A stretch of DNA of 64,000 nt, from positions 1 to 64,000 of the forward strand of contig JBPOJB010000023.1 of NCBI GenBank assembly GCA_052034005.1, written 5' to 3'. Under the pieces are notes generated by a model. That model was not told the origin of the DNA. It saw only the letters and a list, made by a program, of their open reading frames with translations, and did not search any database. The position numbers and the translations under genes were made by a program. The DNA comes from JAAYDI01 sp052034005 (GTDB lineage Bacteria > Planctomycetota > Planctomycetia > Pirellulales > Pirellulaceae). This document shows positions 33,725 through 41,885 of this stretch, in pieces; position 1 is the stretch's first letter; each line of letters opens with the position of its first letter.

Positions 33725-34495
33725 TTACGGCGTCCGAATCCCGCCGAACCGCCGGTCGCGCCGGGCATAGGCGCGCAGGGCATCGTGCAGGTCTTCCGCA
33801 CGGAACTCCGGCCAGCACCGGTCGGTGACCCACAATTCGGCGTAGCTGATCTGCCACAGCAGAAAGTTGCTCACGCGCATCTCGCCCGCTGTGCGGATCA
33901 AGAGGTCCGGATCCGGCCGCCCGGCCGTGTACAGGTGCTCGGCGATCGTCTGCTCGGTGATGGCCTGGGGCGCGAGTCGACCGGCATGGACCTCTTCGGC
34001 GATCTGGCGGACGGCATCCACCACCTCGGCGCGCCCGCCGTAATTGATCGCCAGGCAGAGGTGGGTGCCCGTATTGGCGGCGCTCAACGCAATGGTCCGA
34101 TCCATCTCGGCCAGCACACGGTCCGGGATTCCGGTCCGGCGGCCGATGATCTCGATCACGACGTTCTGTGCCATGATCGTCCCGCGTTCCTCGATCATGT
34201 ACTGTTCGAGCAGGTGCATCAGGAAGTCGAGTTCCGCAGGCGGGCGCTTCCAGTTCTCGCTCGACAGGCAGTACAGCGTCAGTTGTTCGAGCCCCAGCCG
34301 CGCGCTCTCCTCCACCGTCTGCCGGACGCTGGCGACACCGCGCCGGTGGCCTTCGACCCGGGGCAGGTTCTGGCGCTGCGCCCACCGGCCATTGCCGTCC
34401 ATGATGATGGCCACATGGCGGGGGAGTCGCCCGCGCGGCACGTCCTGGAGCAGGTCAGGAGGTCTCGTGGATGGTTCAAGATCAGGCTTGGTCAT
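33725..34495 (-). CDS. uppS: Isoprenyl (undecaprenyl) diphosphate synthase
   Basis: A cis-prenyltransferase producing the C55 lipid carrier for peptidoglycan and LPS. Family motifs: HVAIIMDGNGRWAQRQNLPR with the catalytic Asp, GHRRGVASVR, LTLYCLSSENWKRP, INYGGRAEVVDA and RTAGEMRVSNFLLWQ. Length 256 is normal. Its start overlaps the 3' end of purA by 14 nt, so the two are translationally linked. Chain length of the product is inferred from the family. Confidence 0.94.
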   Translation of the reverse strand: MTKPDLEPSTRPPDLLQDVPRGRLPRHVAIIMDGNGRWAQRQNLPRVEGHRRGVASVRQTVEESARLGLEQLTLYCLSSENWKRPPAELDFLMHLLEQYMIEERGTIMAQNVVIEIIGRRTGIPDRVLAEMDRTIALSAANTGTHLCLAINYGGRAEVVDAVRQIAEEVHAGRLAPQAITEQTIAEHLYTAGRPDPDLLIRTAGEMRVSNFLLWQISYAELWVTDRCWPEFRAEDLHDALRAYARRDRRFGGIRTP

Positions 34496-35804
34496 CGTGC
34501 TTCAGCACTGGCGGAACGAACATCGTCTGGGCGCGCGACGGGCCGACCGAGATGACCTCGATCGGAACACCCACGAGTTCCTGGATGCGGTCCACAAACC
34601 GCAGCGCGCCGGCCGGGAGGTCCTCGCGTTTCGTCACGCGCGACACGTCCTGCAGCCAGCCTGGAAACGTCTCGTACACCGGCCGCAGGCGCCGCAGTTC
34701 TGCCGGCCGGCTGGGCACATGGTGGATGCGACGCCCGTCCAACTCGTAGGCCACACAGATCTTCACTTCCGGCAACCGGCTGACGACATCGAGCATCATC
34801 AGCGAGACGGCATGGATGCCGCTCAACCGGGCGGCGTACCGTACGGCCACCGCGTCAAACCAGCCGCAGCGGCGCGGCCGACCGGTCGTCGTCCCATACT
34901 CGTGGCCCAATTCGCGGATCTGCTGGCCTGTCTCATTGTCCTGCTCGGTCGGGAACGGCCCCCCGCCGACGCGCGTCGTGTACGACTTGGCGACCCCGTA
35001 CACCTTGTTCAGCCACCGGCCGGGCACGCCGGATCCGGCCGATACGCCGACCCCCGAACTGTGGCTGCTGGTCACGAACGGGAACGTGCCGTGGTCGATG
35101 TCCAGCATCGAGCCCTGGGCGCCTTCGTACAGCACGCTCCGGTCCGCTTCCACCGCGTCCAGCAGATAAGTGGTCGTGTCGCCGATCATGGGCGCCAGGC
35201 GCTCCGCATACCCGCAGTACTCCGCGTAGATCGCCGCGGCATCCAGCTCTTCGTCCCGGATCGCCTCGCGATAGCCGGCTAAGGCACGCCGCTTGGCCGC
35301 CACCACCTGCTCGATCCGCTCCCGGAAATCATCGGCGACCATGTCCCCCAACCGAATCGCCGACGTCCGGCCGTACTTGTCCCGATAACAGGGTCCGATG
35401 CCGCGCAGCGTCGTGCCGATGCTCTCCCCCTCGAACGCGTCCGCATTGAGCGCTCGGTCTTCCGCAATGTGCCAGGGGAACACCACGTGGGCACGCTCGC
35501 TGAGCATCAACCGGTCGGCAACCGGAATGCCGCGCGCGGTCAGGTGGTCGATCTCCCGGAGCACGACCGCCGGGTTGAACACGACTCCGGGCGTGATCAC
35601 GTTCATCACGCCCTCAGTCAAGATGCCGCTGGGGATCTGATGCAGCTTGTAGGTTTCATCGCCAATGACGACCGTGTGGCCGGCGTTCGCGCCCCCTTGG
35701 TATCGGACCACGATGTCGACGCGGAGCCGCTCGGCCAGCAGGTCGACAAGCTTGCCTTTCGCCTCGTCGCCCCACTGCAGTCCAATCACACTCGTTCCCG
35801 GCAC
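34482..35804 (-). CDS. purA: Adenylosuccinate synthase
   Basis: Converts IMP plus aspartate and GTP to adenylosuccinate in AMP synthesis. Motifs: QWGDEAKGKLVDLLAE (normally GDEGKGK), NAGHTVV, GIGPCYRDKYGR, EGAQGSMLDIDHGTFPFVTSS and the C-terminal SVGPSRAQT. Length 440 fits. Start GTG 35804 follows GGAG and matches the family start; a promoter lies ~70 bp upstream. It heads the purA-uppS-cdsA run. Confidence 0.95.
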   Translation of the reverse strand: MPGTSVIGLQWGDEAKGKLVDLLAERLRVDIVVRYQGGANAGHTVVIGDETYKLHQIPSGILTEGVMNVITPGVVFNPAVVLREIDHLTARGIPVADRLMLSERAHVVFPWHIAEDRALNADAFEGESIGTTLRGIGPCYRDKYGRTSAIRLGDMVADDFRERIEQVVAAKRRALAGYREAIRDEELDAAAIYAEYCGYAERLAPMIGDTTTYLLDAVEADRSVLYEGAQGSMLDIDHGTFPFVTSSHSSGVGVSAGSGVPGRWLNKVYGVAKSYTTRVGGGPFPTEQDNETGQQIRELGHEYGTTTGRPRRCGWFDAVAVRYAARLSGIHAVSLMMLDVVSRLPEVKICVAYELDGRRIHHVPSRPAELRRLRPVYETFPGWLQDVSRVTKREDLPAGALRFVDRIQELVGVPIEVISVGPSRAQTMFVPPVLKHDDQA

Positions 35805-35871
35805 GGCAGTCGTCTCCGCACGAACCCGACACCCTCAGCATACCCGCGGGGCAGACCGGCCCCGGCCGGTC

Positions 35872-35901
35872 AGTCTATTCGGGCAGGCTGTCCCTGGTCA
35901 A
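35872..35901 (-). promoter_or_regulatory. Predicted promoter of purA-uppS-cdsA
   Basis: Minus strand: TTGACC (35901-35896), an 18-bp spacer and TAGACT (35877-35872). This equals the rpsB promoter in both hexamers and spacing. Confidence 0.55.
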
Positions 35902-35996
35902 CCGTGCGGGAACCGGGCACGCGGAGCCGGGCCCCGAAGCGGCGGCCCGCATTGGGCCTGACGATCGTGCGGGTGGGCGCGATCCGCCGCGGCCAT

Positions 35997-36515
35997 TCAC
36001 ACCGGCCGGGCGGTCACATCCCGCGCGAATTGCCGGCAGTATTCGTAGAGCGCCATCGCCGTGGCCGTCGCCACGTTGTAACTGTAGGGCAGGCCGAAGA
36101 CCGGGATTTCCACGACGTCATCGAGCAGCGCCCACAGGTCGTCCGGGAGCCCCTGCCGCTCGTGCCCGATCACCAGCACCGTCCGGGGCTGGAACGTGAA
36201 GTGGTAGAGGCATTTCGAGTTGGTCGCCTGCTCCAGCCCGATCCGCTGAAACCCCTCGCCGCGCAGCTGCGCGAGGACCGGCGGCAACGTGCGGTGCTGC
36301 TCGATCACCACGTGGTCGATGCCGTCGCGGGCGATCTTGCGATCGAGCTTGGGGCGGCCGCATGCGATCATCCGCCGCACGCCGCAGCAACTGGCCACGC
36401 GGACAATCCGCGAGAGGTTCACGTTGCTCCGCATGGGCGGGCAGGCCAGGACGATCTCGCACTCACCCGGCAAGGTGCAGGGCGGCTTGTGCCGCTGGTG
36501 GACGAATTCACCCAT
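35997..36515 (-). CDS. SpoU/TrmH-family RNA 2'-O-methyltransferase
   Basis: A 172-residue SPOUT methyltransferase lacking an extra N-terminal domain. Motif 1 appears as RSNVNLSRIVRVASCCG, motif 2 as VIGHERQGLPDDLW, and motif 3 as PSYNVATATAMALYEY. These knotted dimeric enzymes methylate ribose 2'-OH in tRNA or rRNA; the target cannot be fixed from sequence. ATG 36515 is preferred; the frame extends to 36593 without conserved sequence. It lies between purA and the ArsR gene and is probably monocistronic. Confidence 0.85.
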   Translation of the reverse strand: MGEFVHQRHKPPCTLPGECEIVLACPPMRSNVNLSRIVRVASCCGVRRMIACGRPKLDRKIARDGIDHVVIEQHRTLPPVLAQLRGEGFQRIGLEQATNSKCLYHFTFQPRTVLVIGHERQGLPDDLWALLDDVVEIPVFGLPYSYNVATATAMALYEYCRQFARDVTARPV

Positions 36516-36620
36516 GGTTGCCGCACCCTGATCCCACTCAAACCGCGCGGACCGCGCCGCCGGAGCGCGCGTGCAGAAGACGGGCCGTCGCATTCGACAC
36601 GCCGGACTATGCCGCCCCGC

Positions 36621-37031
36621 CTAGCTCGACGACCGCTCCTCCACCGACTCGCCCGCCTCCCTCTGGAGCGTCACCACGCAGCGGCCGAATCGCACCTGCG
36701 GCGTGCAGCCCGGCAGATCGGATAAGACGACCCCGATCAGATCGCTCAACCGCTCGGGTAGCACGCGGTAATGGTTGTGCTTGCCGTCGCGCCGCAGGCC
36801 CACCAGGCCGTCCTCCCGCAACAACGCCAAGTGATGGCTCACCGCCGGCTGACTCAACTGCAGTAGATCACACAGGGCCCGCACATTCAACTCGCCCCGC
36901 TCAAACAAGTAGATGAGAATCCTCAAACGGGTCTCGTCCGCCAGGAGCTTGAACCAGCGGACCAGCTCCTTGGTGACCCGAACCGATACGGATGGGCCCG
37001 CACGACCTGGTGAAGTATCATCCGCTTGCAC
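36621..37031 (-). CDS. ArsR-family winged-helix regulator
   Basis: A 136-residue winged-helix protein: WFKLLADETRLRILIYLF, then the helix-turn-helix LCDLLQLSQPAVSHHLALLRE and wing GLVGLRRDGKHNHYRVL. The ArsR metal-binding ELCVCDL site is not present (only one Cys, in ALCDLL), so an arsenic-sensing role is not supported. It is divergent from the Crp/Fnr gene across a 259-bp regulatory gap. The C-terminus is acidic/serine-rich. Regulated genes are unknown. Confidence 0.85.
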   Translation of the reverse strand: MQADDTSPGRAGPSVSVRVTKELVRWFKLLADETRLRILIYLFERGELNVRALCDLLQLSQPAVSHHLALLREDGLVGLRRDGKHNHYRVLPERLSDLIGVVLSDLPGCTPQVRFGRCVVTLQREAGESVEERSSS

Positions 37032-37087
37032 GACGAGACATCTGGAACCAGCAAACGAGATAAGCGATAAGTTTTGTGAACGGCCCT

Positions 37088-37116
37088 ATTCTAAACCGGC
37101 CGGCCGCGCCTTGAAA
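37088..37116 (-). promoter_or_regulatory. Possible promoter of the ArsR-family gene
   Basis: Minus strand: TTTCAA (37116-37111), 17 bp, TAGAAT (37093-37088). A direct repeat GATAAG-C-GATAAG (37059-37071) lies between it and the ATG at 37031, a candidate operator. The -35 match is weak. Confidence 0.35.
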
Positions 37117-37178
37117 ACAGCCGCGGGCACTAATTTGGGAAAAATCTACCGATTATCCTCCCACCCGCTCGCCGGAGG

Positions 37179-37229
37179 GTCCACGCACGCCGCGTGGACT
37201 TGGCCGGCGCGTACGTTCCGTTCTAGAAT
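37179..37229 (+). promoter_or_regulatory. Possible promoter and operator of the Crp/Fnr-family gene
   Basis: TTGGCC (37200-37205), 18 bp, TAGAAT (37224-37229). Just upstream is an inverted repeat GTCCACG (37179-37185) / CGTGGAC (37193-37199) with a 7-bp centre, a possible dimer binding site. Confidence 0.4.
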
Positions 37230-37290
37230 ACGGTGCCTTTGGCGGGATACGGTTGCTGCGGGCTGAATCGGGATCCTTTCGAGACCTCCC

Positions 37291-37980
37291 ATGGTGGGCA
37301 CCATTGAAGACGCCTTGCGACGCTGCCAACTGTTTGCCGAGGTCGGCCCGGAGCGGATCCGGAAACTGGCCGAGGACTCGAAAGTCTGCCGATTTGCGCG
37401 TCAGCAGCTGATCTTCCGCCAGGGCCAGCCCTGTCCCGGCGTGTATGTGGTGGACACCGGCACAGTGCGGGTGTTCAAGACGTCGTCGGCCGGCAAAGAA
37501 CACGTCCTGCATATGGCCGCGCCCGGCCAGTCATTCCTGGAGGTCGCGGCGATCGGCAATTTCCCCTGTCCGGCCCACGCGGAGGCGGTGGAGGCCACAC
37601 GCTGCGTCCTGATCCCGATCGATCGGTTCCGCGACCAGTTGGCCCGTGACCACCAGTTGTGCCTGGAGGTGATGACCGGCATGGCATTCTGGGTCCGCCG
37701 GCTCATCGCGCTGATGGAAGACCTGGTGCTGCGCGACGCGCTGGGTCGCACGGCCCGGTTCCTGCTGGAGTCGGACGCCGATCCGGACGGCTTGATCCGA
37801 CTGCCCAGCCTCAAGCGGCATGTGGCAAGCCACCTGAATCTGACGAGCGAGACGCTGTCGCGGACGTTGAGCCGGCTGATCGAGGCCGGGCTCATCGTGG
37901 AACACGACAAGAACCGCGTCCAGCTGCGCAATGTGCGTCAGCTACGGGCGATCAGTGAAGGGCGGTATCCGGAACTCTGA
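37291..37980 (+). CDS. Crp/Fnr-family transcriptional regulator
   Basis: A 229-residue regulator. The N-terminal cyclic-nucleotide-binding-like barrel covers ~15-120 (LIFRQGQPCPGVYVVDTGTVRVF, GKEHVLHMAAPGQSFLE). A long dimerisation helix follows, and the C-terminal helix-turn-helix (~160-205) reads VASHLNLTSETLSRTLSRLIEAGLI (in part). The Cys cluster of oxygen-sensing FNR is absent, and the cAMP-binding RxS signature is not clear, so the ligand is unknown. It is divergent from an ArsR-family gene and 76 bp upstream of rdgB. Start ATG 37291. Confidence 0.88.
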   Translation: MVGTIEDALRRCQLFAEVGPERIRKLAEDSKVCRFARQQLIFRQGQPCPGVYVVDTGTVRVFKTSSAGKEHVLHMAAPGQSFLEVAAIGNFPCPAHAEAVEATRCVLIPIDRFRDQLARDHQLCLEVMTGMAFWVRRLIALMEDLVLRDALGRTARFLLESDADPDGLIRLPSLKRHVASHLNLTSETLSRTLSRLIEAGLIVEHDKNRVQLRNVRQLRAISEGRYPEL

Positions 37981-38056
37981 CCCCCTTACGACGCGCCCGG
38001 CCCGGCGGCGCGCGTCGGCCTTCACCCCGCTGGACCACGACACACACTGCAGCGCC

Positions 38057-38683
38057 ATGACCGTCAACCGACCATGCATCGTGCTGGGCACCCACAACCG
38101 CAAGAAAGGGCGGGAATTGGCGGATCTCTTTGCGCCCTGGGGCGTGGAGGTCCGGACGCTGGCCGACATCTCAGACCCGCTGGAGGTCGTTGAGGATGGC
38201 CGGACGTTCGCGGCCAACGCGGCCCTGAAGGCCTGCCGCCAGGCGGCGCACCTGGGGGCCTGGGTCTTGGGCGAGGACAGCGGACTGGTCGTCGACGCGC
38301 TCGGCGGCAGGCCCGGCATCTATTCAGCCCGCTACTCCGGCCCGGACGCGACCGATGCCTCGAATATCGCGCGGCTGTTGGACGAGATGCGGAGCGTGCC
38401 GGCCGACGCCCGCGGCGCGCATTACGTGTGCCACGCCACGTTGGCCGACCCCTGCGGTCAGCCACGCGTGGCCATCGAGGCCCGCTGTTACGGCCGCATC
38501 GCCGCGTCACCCCGCGGGATCGGCGGGTTCGGCTACGATCCGGTGTTCGAGATCGTCGAGTACCATCGCACGTTCGGCGAATTGGGAGAGGCCGTCAAAG
38601 CGGCCCTCAGCCATCGCGGGCGCGCGATTCGGAGCCTGGTGCGCGCTGCGCGCCGGCTGCTGCACGGCGGCGCACGCGGATGA
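38057..38683 (+). CDS. rdgB: XTP/dITP diphosphatase (RdgB/HAM1 family)
   Basis: House-cleaning nucleotide pyrophosphatase that removes deaminated purine triphosphates. Motifs: LGTHNRKKGRELADLF (N-terminal SGNxxK-like), FAANAALKA, LGEDSGLVVDALGGRPGIYS, GFGYDPVFE and LSHRGRAI. ATG 38057 gives 208 residues, the family length; an in-frame start at 37931 inside the previous gene is rejected. It follows the Crp/Fnr gene by 76 bp. Confidence 0.93.
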   Translation: MTVNRPCIVLGTHNRKKGRELADLFAPWGVEVRTLADISDPLEVVEDGRTFAANAALKACRQAAHLGAWVLGEDSGLVVDALGGRPGIYSARYSGPDATDASNIARLLDEMRSVPADARGAHYVCHATLADPCGQPRVAIEARCYGRIAASPRGIGGFGYDPVFEIVEYHRTFGELGEAVKAALSHRGRAIRSLVRAARRLLHGGARG

Positions 38684-38718
38684 CCCGCCCGACTGCGACG
38701 CGGGTGCCTGGCGCGTCG

Positions 38719-39879
38719 TCAACGAAGGCGTTTGTTCCCGGACGCATAGTTGGACGCCAAGTCGCGGTGCGGGACCTGGACCGGCAACGGCTGCACGTCG
38801 AACGGAATGCCGTCAAGCGTGCGTGGCTTCAGAGCCTGACCATGCTGCGGCAGCGGGCTCCGCTCCGCACCGTACCGCTGCATGATCTCGTAGATCTCCG
38901 GGAGCAGGTCGAGCCGGCCGTCCGGCAACTGGGTGCCGACGGAGTTGAAGCTGCCGACCGTCACGATGCTCTCGCAACGATCGTGGAACTCGTACGCTTC
39001 GATCCCGCGCTTGCGCAGCGCCGCGGTCAACCGATGCGCCTGGTCGGCCGCTTCCTCGAGCTTGTGGGACGCGCCGCGGGAAAGAAAACCCGGGCTCGGA
39101 CCGAAACTCGACCCCTGCTTCGCGTCCTCGCCCTTGAAATATGACTCGCCATGGAACGACGCCACACGCACCGTGTACTTGCCAGGATTGTCCAACAGGC
39201 AGTACTCGACTTCGCGATTCATCTCCAGCACGAAGGGATCCAAGCCGTTCGAAACGAAGTACTCCTTGGGCACCAACGGGTTCCGCACCACAAACGCGCG
39301 ACGCATGGGACCGAGCTCCCGGATTTCCGGGTTCGCCAGACGCTGCAATTCGCGGAGCCCGATGAAGCGCTGAGTCGTGGTCTTCTGGACCGCTTCACTG
39401 GAAATGTCCAGGCAGGCCGGCTTGGCGACCTTCACCCGATCCAGATCCTCCTGGATGCCGGGCGCATCAAAGCTGGCATAGTTGCCCACCAACACCGCGA
39501 TCTCGTCGAATTTCGTGGCCGACTGGTACCGCATCCGCTTCGGACCGCCGTAACGATTCACGCCCCGCCCGTACACGGGCTGCGTGTAATCGAACGTCTG
39601 CTTGTGCATGAATGCCTCCAGCTTGTACTGCTTGCGCAGCTCCAGCACCAGCTGGTGCGCCTGCTCCTCCGCGCCCGGCCCCGCAAAGGATGTGACAATG
39701 ATCATCCAGGGACCCTCGTCCTCGGTCAGCCAGTACCTCTTGTTCGGGTCAGCCTCGACCGACCGGAATGGGACCAGCTTCTTCCACGGCGGCGTCGCGC
39801 GCGCAACACCCGCAAACACCAGAGTCATCAGCACCCCGCACCAGATGACCGCATCCCTGCATGCCTTTCGCGTCTTCAT
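38719..39879 (-). CDS. Secreted protein with two SPOR-like segments, function unknown
   Basis: A 386-residue exported protein: signal peptide MKTRKACRDAVIWCG...ARA, likely cleaved before TPP. Two segments have the beta-alpha-beta pattern of SPOR-like modules: WMIIVTSFAGPGAEEQAHQLVLELRKQYKLEAF (first half) and YTVRVASFHGESYF...ADQAHRLTAALRKRGIEAYEFHDRCESIVTVGSF (second half; both shown in part). SPOR domains bind denuded peptidoglycan; that is only an analogy here. ATG 39879 follows AAGGAGGAAGTG directly, a strong start. I do not recognise a named family; similar proteins appear to be planctomycete-specific. It is convergent with rdgB. Confidence 0.72.
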   Translation of the reverse strand: MKTRKACRDAVIWCGVLMTLVFAGVARATPPWKKLVPFRSVEADPNKRYWLTEDEGPWMIIVTSFAGPGAEEQAHQLVLELRKQYKLEAFMHKQTFDYTQPVYGRGVNRYGGPKRMRYQSATKFDEIAVLVGNYASFDAPGIQEDLDRVKVAKPACLDISSEAVQKTTTQRFIGLRELQRLANPEIRELGPMRRAFVVRNPLVPKEYFVSNGLDPFVLEMNREVEYCLLDNPGKYTVRVASFHGESYFKGEDAKQGSSFGPSPGFLSRGASHKLEEAADQAHRLTAALRKRGIEAYEFHDRCESIVTVGSFNSVGTQLPDGRLDLLPEIYEIMQRYGAERSPLPQHGQALKPRTLDGIPFDVQPLPVQVPHRDLASNYASGNKRLR

Positions 39880-40065
39880 CACTTCCTCCTTGAACGACCG
39901 GCCGACACCCCCAGGCGCCGGCGTCAAGCGGCCTCGCGCGGATCGCGGCCGCGACAGTCAGGCGGGAGAGTAGCAGAACCCGCGCCAGAGAACCAGATCG
40001 ATCTGTCTCAGTTTCTGCCCCACCGGCGAGGGGAGTACGCTATCGCTCGCGCGGCCGGACGCCGT

Positions 40066-41337
40066 TCAAGCCAGGAGTCGATGCTCGCACACCGCGTAGG
40101 GCACGCACCAGACCAGCTCTCCAGTCTGTTCGGGACTGGCCGCCACTTCGACCGGCGCATAGCGGCAGGCAGTGCCGGTGTAACGGCCCGGCTGCTCGTC
40201 CATCGCCGACTCGACAAGCACGCGTAGTGGGTGTCCCACCAGGCGGCGGAAGAACGCCTGCCGCAGTGCGCGTTCGATTTCGGTCAAACGCCGCACGCGT
40301 TGGGCCTTGACCGCCGCAGGCACCTGATCGGACATCTCCGCGGCGGGCGTACCTTGGCGTGGGCTGAAGGGGAACACATGGATTTTCGAGAAGCCCACGT
40401 CACGTACGACCTGGCAGGTGTCGGCGAAATCGGTTTCCTCCTCGCCGGGGAACCCCACGATGACGTCGGTAGTCAGCGCGGGCAGAGGCAGCCGGTCCTG
40501 GATCTCACGGCACCGGTCGACCAACAGGCGGACGCCCCAGCGGCGGCGCATGCGGCGCAGCACGCGGTCTGAACCGCTCTGCAGGCAGATGTGGAAATGC
40601 GGGCAGATCTTGTCGGCGAATTCGGCGGCGGTGTCGATCAGTTCGCGAGTCACTTCCGTGGCTTCCAGGCTGGAGAGCCGCAGTCGGAAATCGCCCTCGA
40701 GGCGGGCGATCTGCCGCACCAGGTGCGCGAGCCGCGAGCGGCCCGTTGGAGGCCCGCCCGGATCCTGGCACACGCCGTAGTGCCCGAGATGGACACCGGT
40801 GAGCACCAGTTCGCGATAGCCGTTGTCCAACAGCCGGCGGACCTCGTCCAGCAGGTCCGGCACGGATCGGCTCAGCAGGTGGGGCCGCATCTGCGGGATG
40901 ATGCAATAGCTGCATTGCAGCCGGCATCCGTCCTGCACTTTGAGGTAGGCTCGGTGCCGGGCCCCGAACCGGGTGATGCCGGTCGGCGCCTGCGCCACGC
41001 CCAGTCGTCTGAGCAGATCCGGCAGCGCCCGCTTGTCGGTCACGACATCGACCACGCCGGGCAGCATCGCCAGTTCGCTCGGCGCGCGGGTCGCGTAGCA
41101 ACCCATCACCACGATGCGCACGCCGGGGTTCTCGCGCGCCAGCCGCCGGATCGCACGCCGGCTCTTGACATCGCTCTCGTGAGTGACCGTGCATGTATTG
41201 ACGATGCACAGGTCCGCCTGTTCGTGCGGAGCCGCCTCGCGGTAGCCGACACTCAACAGGCCCTGGCGCACGTACTCCGTCTCATACTGATTGACTTTGC
41301 AGCCGAGCGTGCAGGTCTTGAGGCGCAGCGCTGTCAT
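40066..41337 (-). CDS. mtaB: tRNA t6A37 methylthiotransferase MtaB
   Basis: A radical-SAM enzyme making ms2t6A37 in ANN-decoding tRNAs. Three Cys ligate the N-terminal cluster (TLGCKVNQYETE, VNTCTVTHESD, VVMGCYA), and the SAM cluster is CRLQCSYC. A C-terminal TRAM-like region follows. The TLGCKVNQYE motif and 423-residue length fit MtaB better than MiaB or RimO. It lies 10 bp after clpS and likely shares its transcript. Confidence 0.92.
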   Translation of the reverse strand: MTALRLKTCTLGCKVNQYETEYVRQGLLSVGYREAAPHEQADLCIVNTCTVTHESDVKSRRAIRRLARENPGVRIVVMGCYATRAPSELAMLPGVVDVVTDKRALPDLLRRLGVAQAPTGITRFGARHRAYLKVQDGCRLQCSYCIIPQMRPHLLSRSVPDLLDEVRRLLDNGYRELVLTGVHLGHYGVCQDPGGPPTGRSRLAHLVRQIARLEGDFRLRLSSLEATEVTRELIDTAAEFADKICPHFHICLQSGSDRVLRRMRRRWGVRLLVDRCREIQDRLPLPALTTDVIVGFPGEEETDFADTCQVVRDVGFSKIHVFPFSPRQGTPAAEMSDQVPAAVKAQRVRRLTEIERALRQAFFRRLVGHPLRVLVESAMDEQPGRYTGTACRYAPVEVAASPEQTGELVWCVPYAVCEHRLLA

Positions 41338-41347
41338 CCGCCCGGGC

Positions 41348-41692
41348 CTATTCCAGTTCCGGCTCGATGGTCGCCGTCATCGAGCCGGCGCAGCGGGCGA
41401 TCAGATGATCCCGGCCGAACGCATGGATCTGATCGCGTTTGAGTTCTGCGTGTTCCTTCGTCGTCGTCAAGCAGACCGCGCGGCCGCGCGTATCGACTTC
41501 CTTGGCGATTTGAAAGCCCTTCTCGAGCGGATGTCCGAACAGCTTCCGCATCATTTCGATCACGTAATCGTACGAGTGATCGTTGTCATCCCACAGAACC
41601 ACCTGGTACCGCGGTTGTCGTCGCGGCTGGGTGTGCGCCTGCTCGTGGCGACGGCGGATCGTCTCCTCGAGCGGCTCATCAACGGCGGTCAT
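41348..41692 (-). CDS. clpS: ClpS adaptor protein
   Basis: ClpS delivers N-degron substrates to ClpAP. Core motifs: YQVVLWDDNDHSYDYVIEMM (with the N-end-rule pocket residues), HPLEKGFQIAKEVDTRGRAVC and TTKEHAELKRDQI. The frame is open to 41770, but ATG 41692 gives 114 residues, close to family length; the upstream extension lacks conservation. A TATAAT -10 on this strand (41825-41820) lies in the 193-bp divergent gap with the M20 peptidase gene. Confidence 0.9.
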   Translation of the reverse strand: MTAVDEPLEETIRRRHEQAHTQPRRQPRYQVVLWDDNDHSYDYVIEMMRKLFGHPLEKGFQIAKEVDTRGRAVCLTTTKEHAELKRDQIHAFGRDHLIARCAGSMTATIEPELE

Positions 41693-41819
41693 CTGCTGCC
41701 AATCGCTCACAGCTCTCAAACTCCGCGTGCTCCAGGACATGGGATCCGGCGGCCGTTCCTGGAATGGCAAATCTACCGTGGAATCGGATTACCCCGAATA
41801 GTCCGGCCAGTGACAGGTT

Positions 41820-41825
41820 ATTATA
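41820..41825 (-). promoter_or_regulatory. -10 box in the divergent clpS / M20 peptidase gap
   Basis: TATAAT on the minus strand inside an unusually AT-rich stretch (41818-41833) that could also serve the plus-strand peptidase gene. No clear -35 is present on either strand. Confidence 0.35.
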
Positions 41826-41885
41826 TTGTAACGACTTGACGATCGGGAAGCCTTTTTTTCTTTCTCGGGACATGCGGGATGCGCC

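Noticed and set aside
36621..37031. Arsenic-responsive ArsR
   Set aside because: The metal-site cysteines are missing and no ars genes are nearby.
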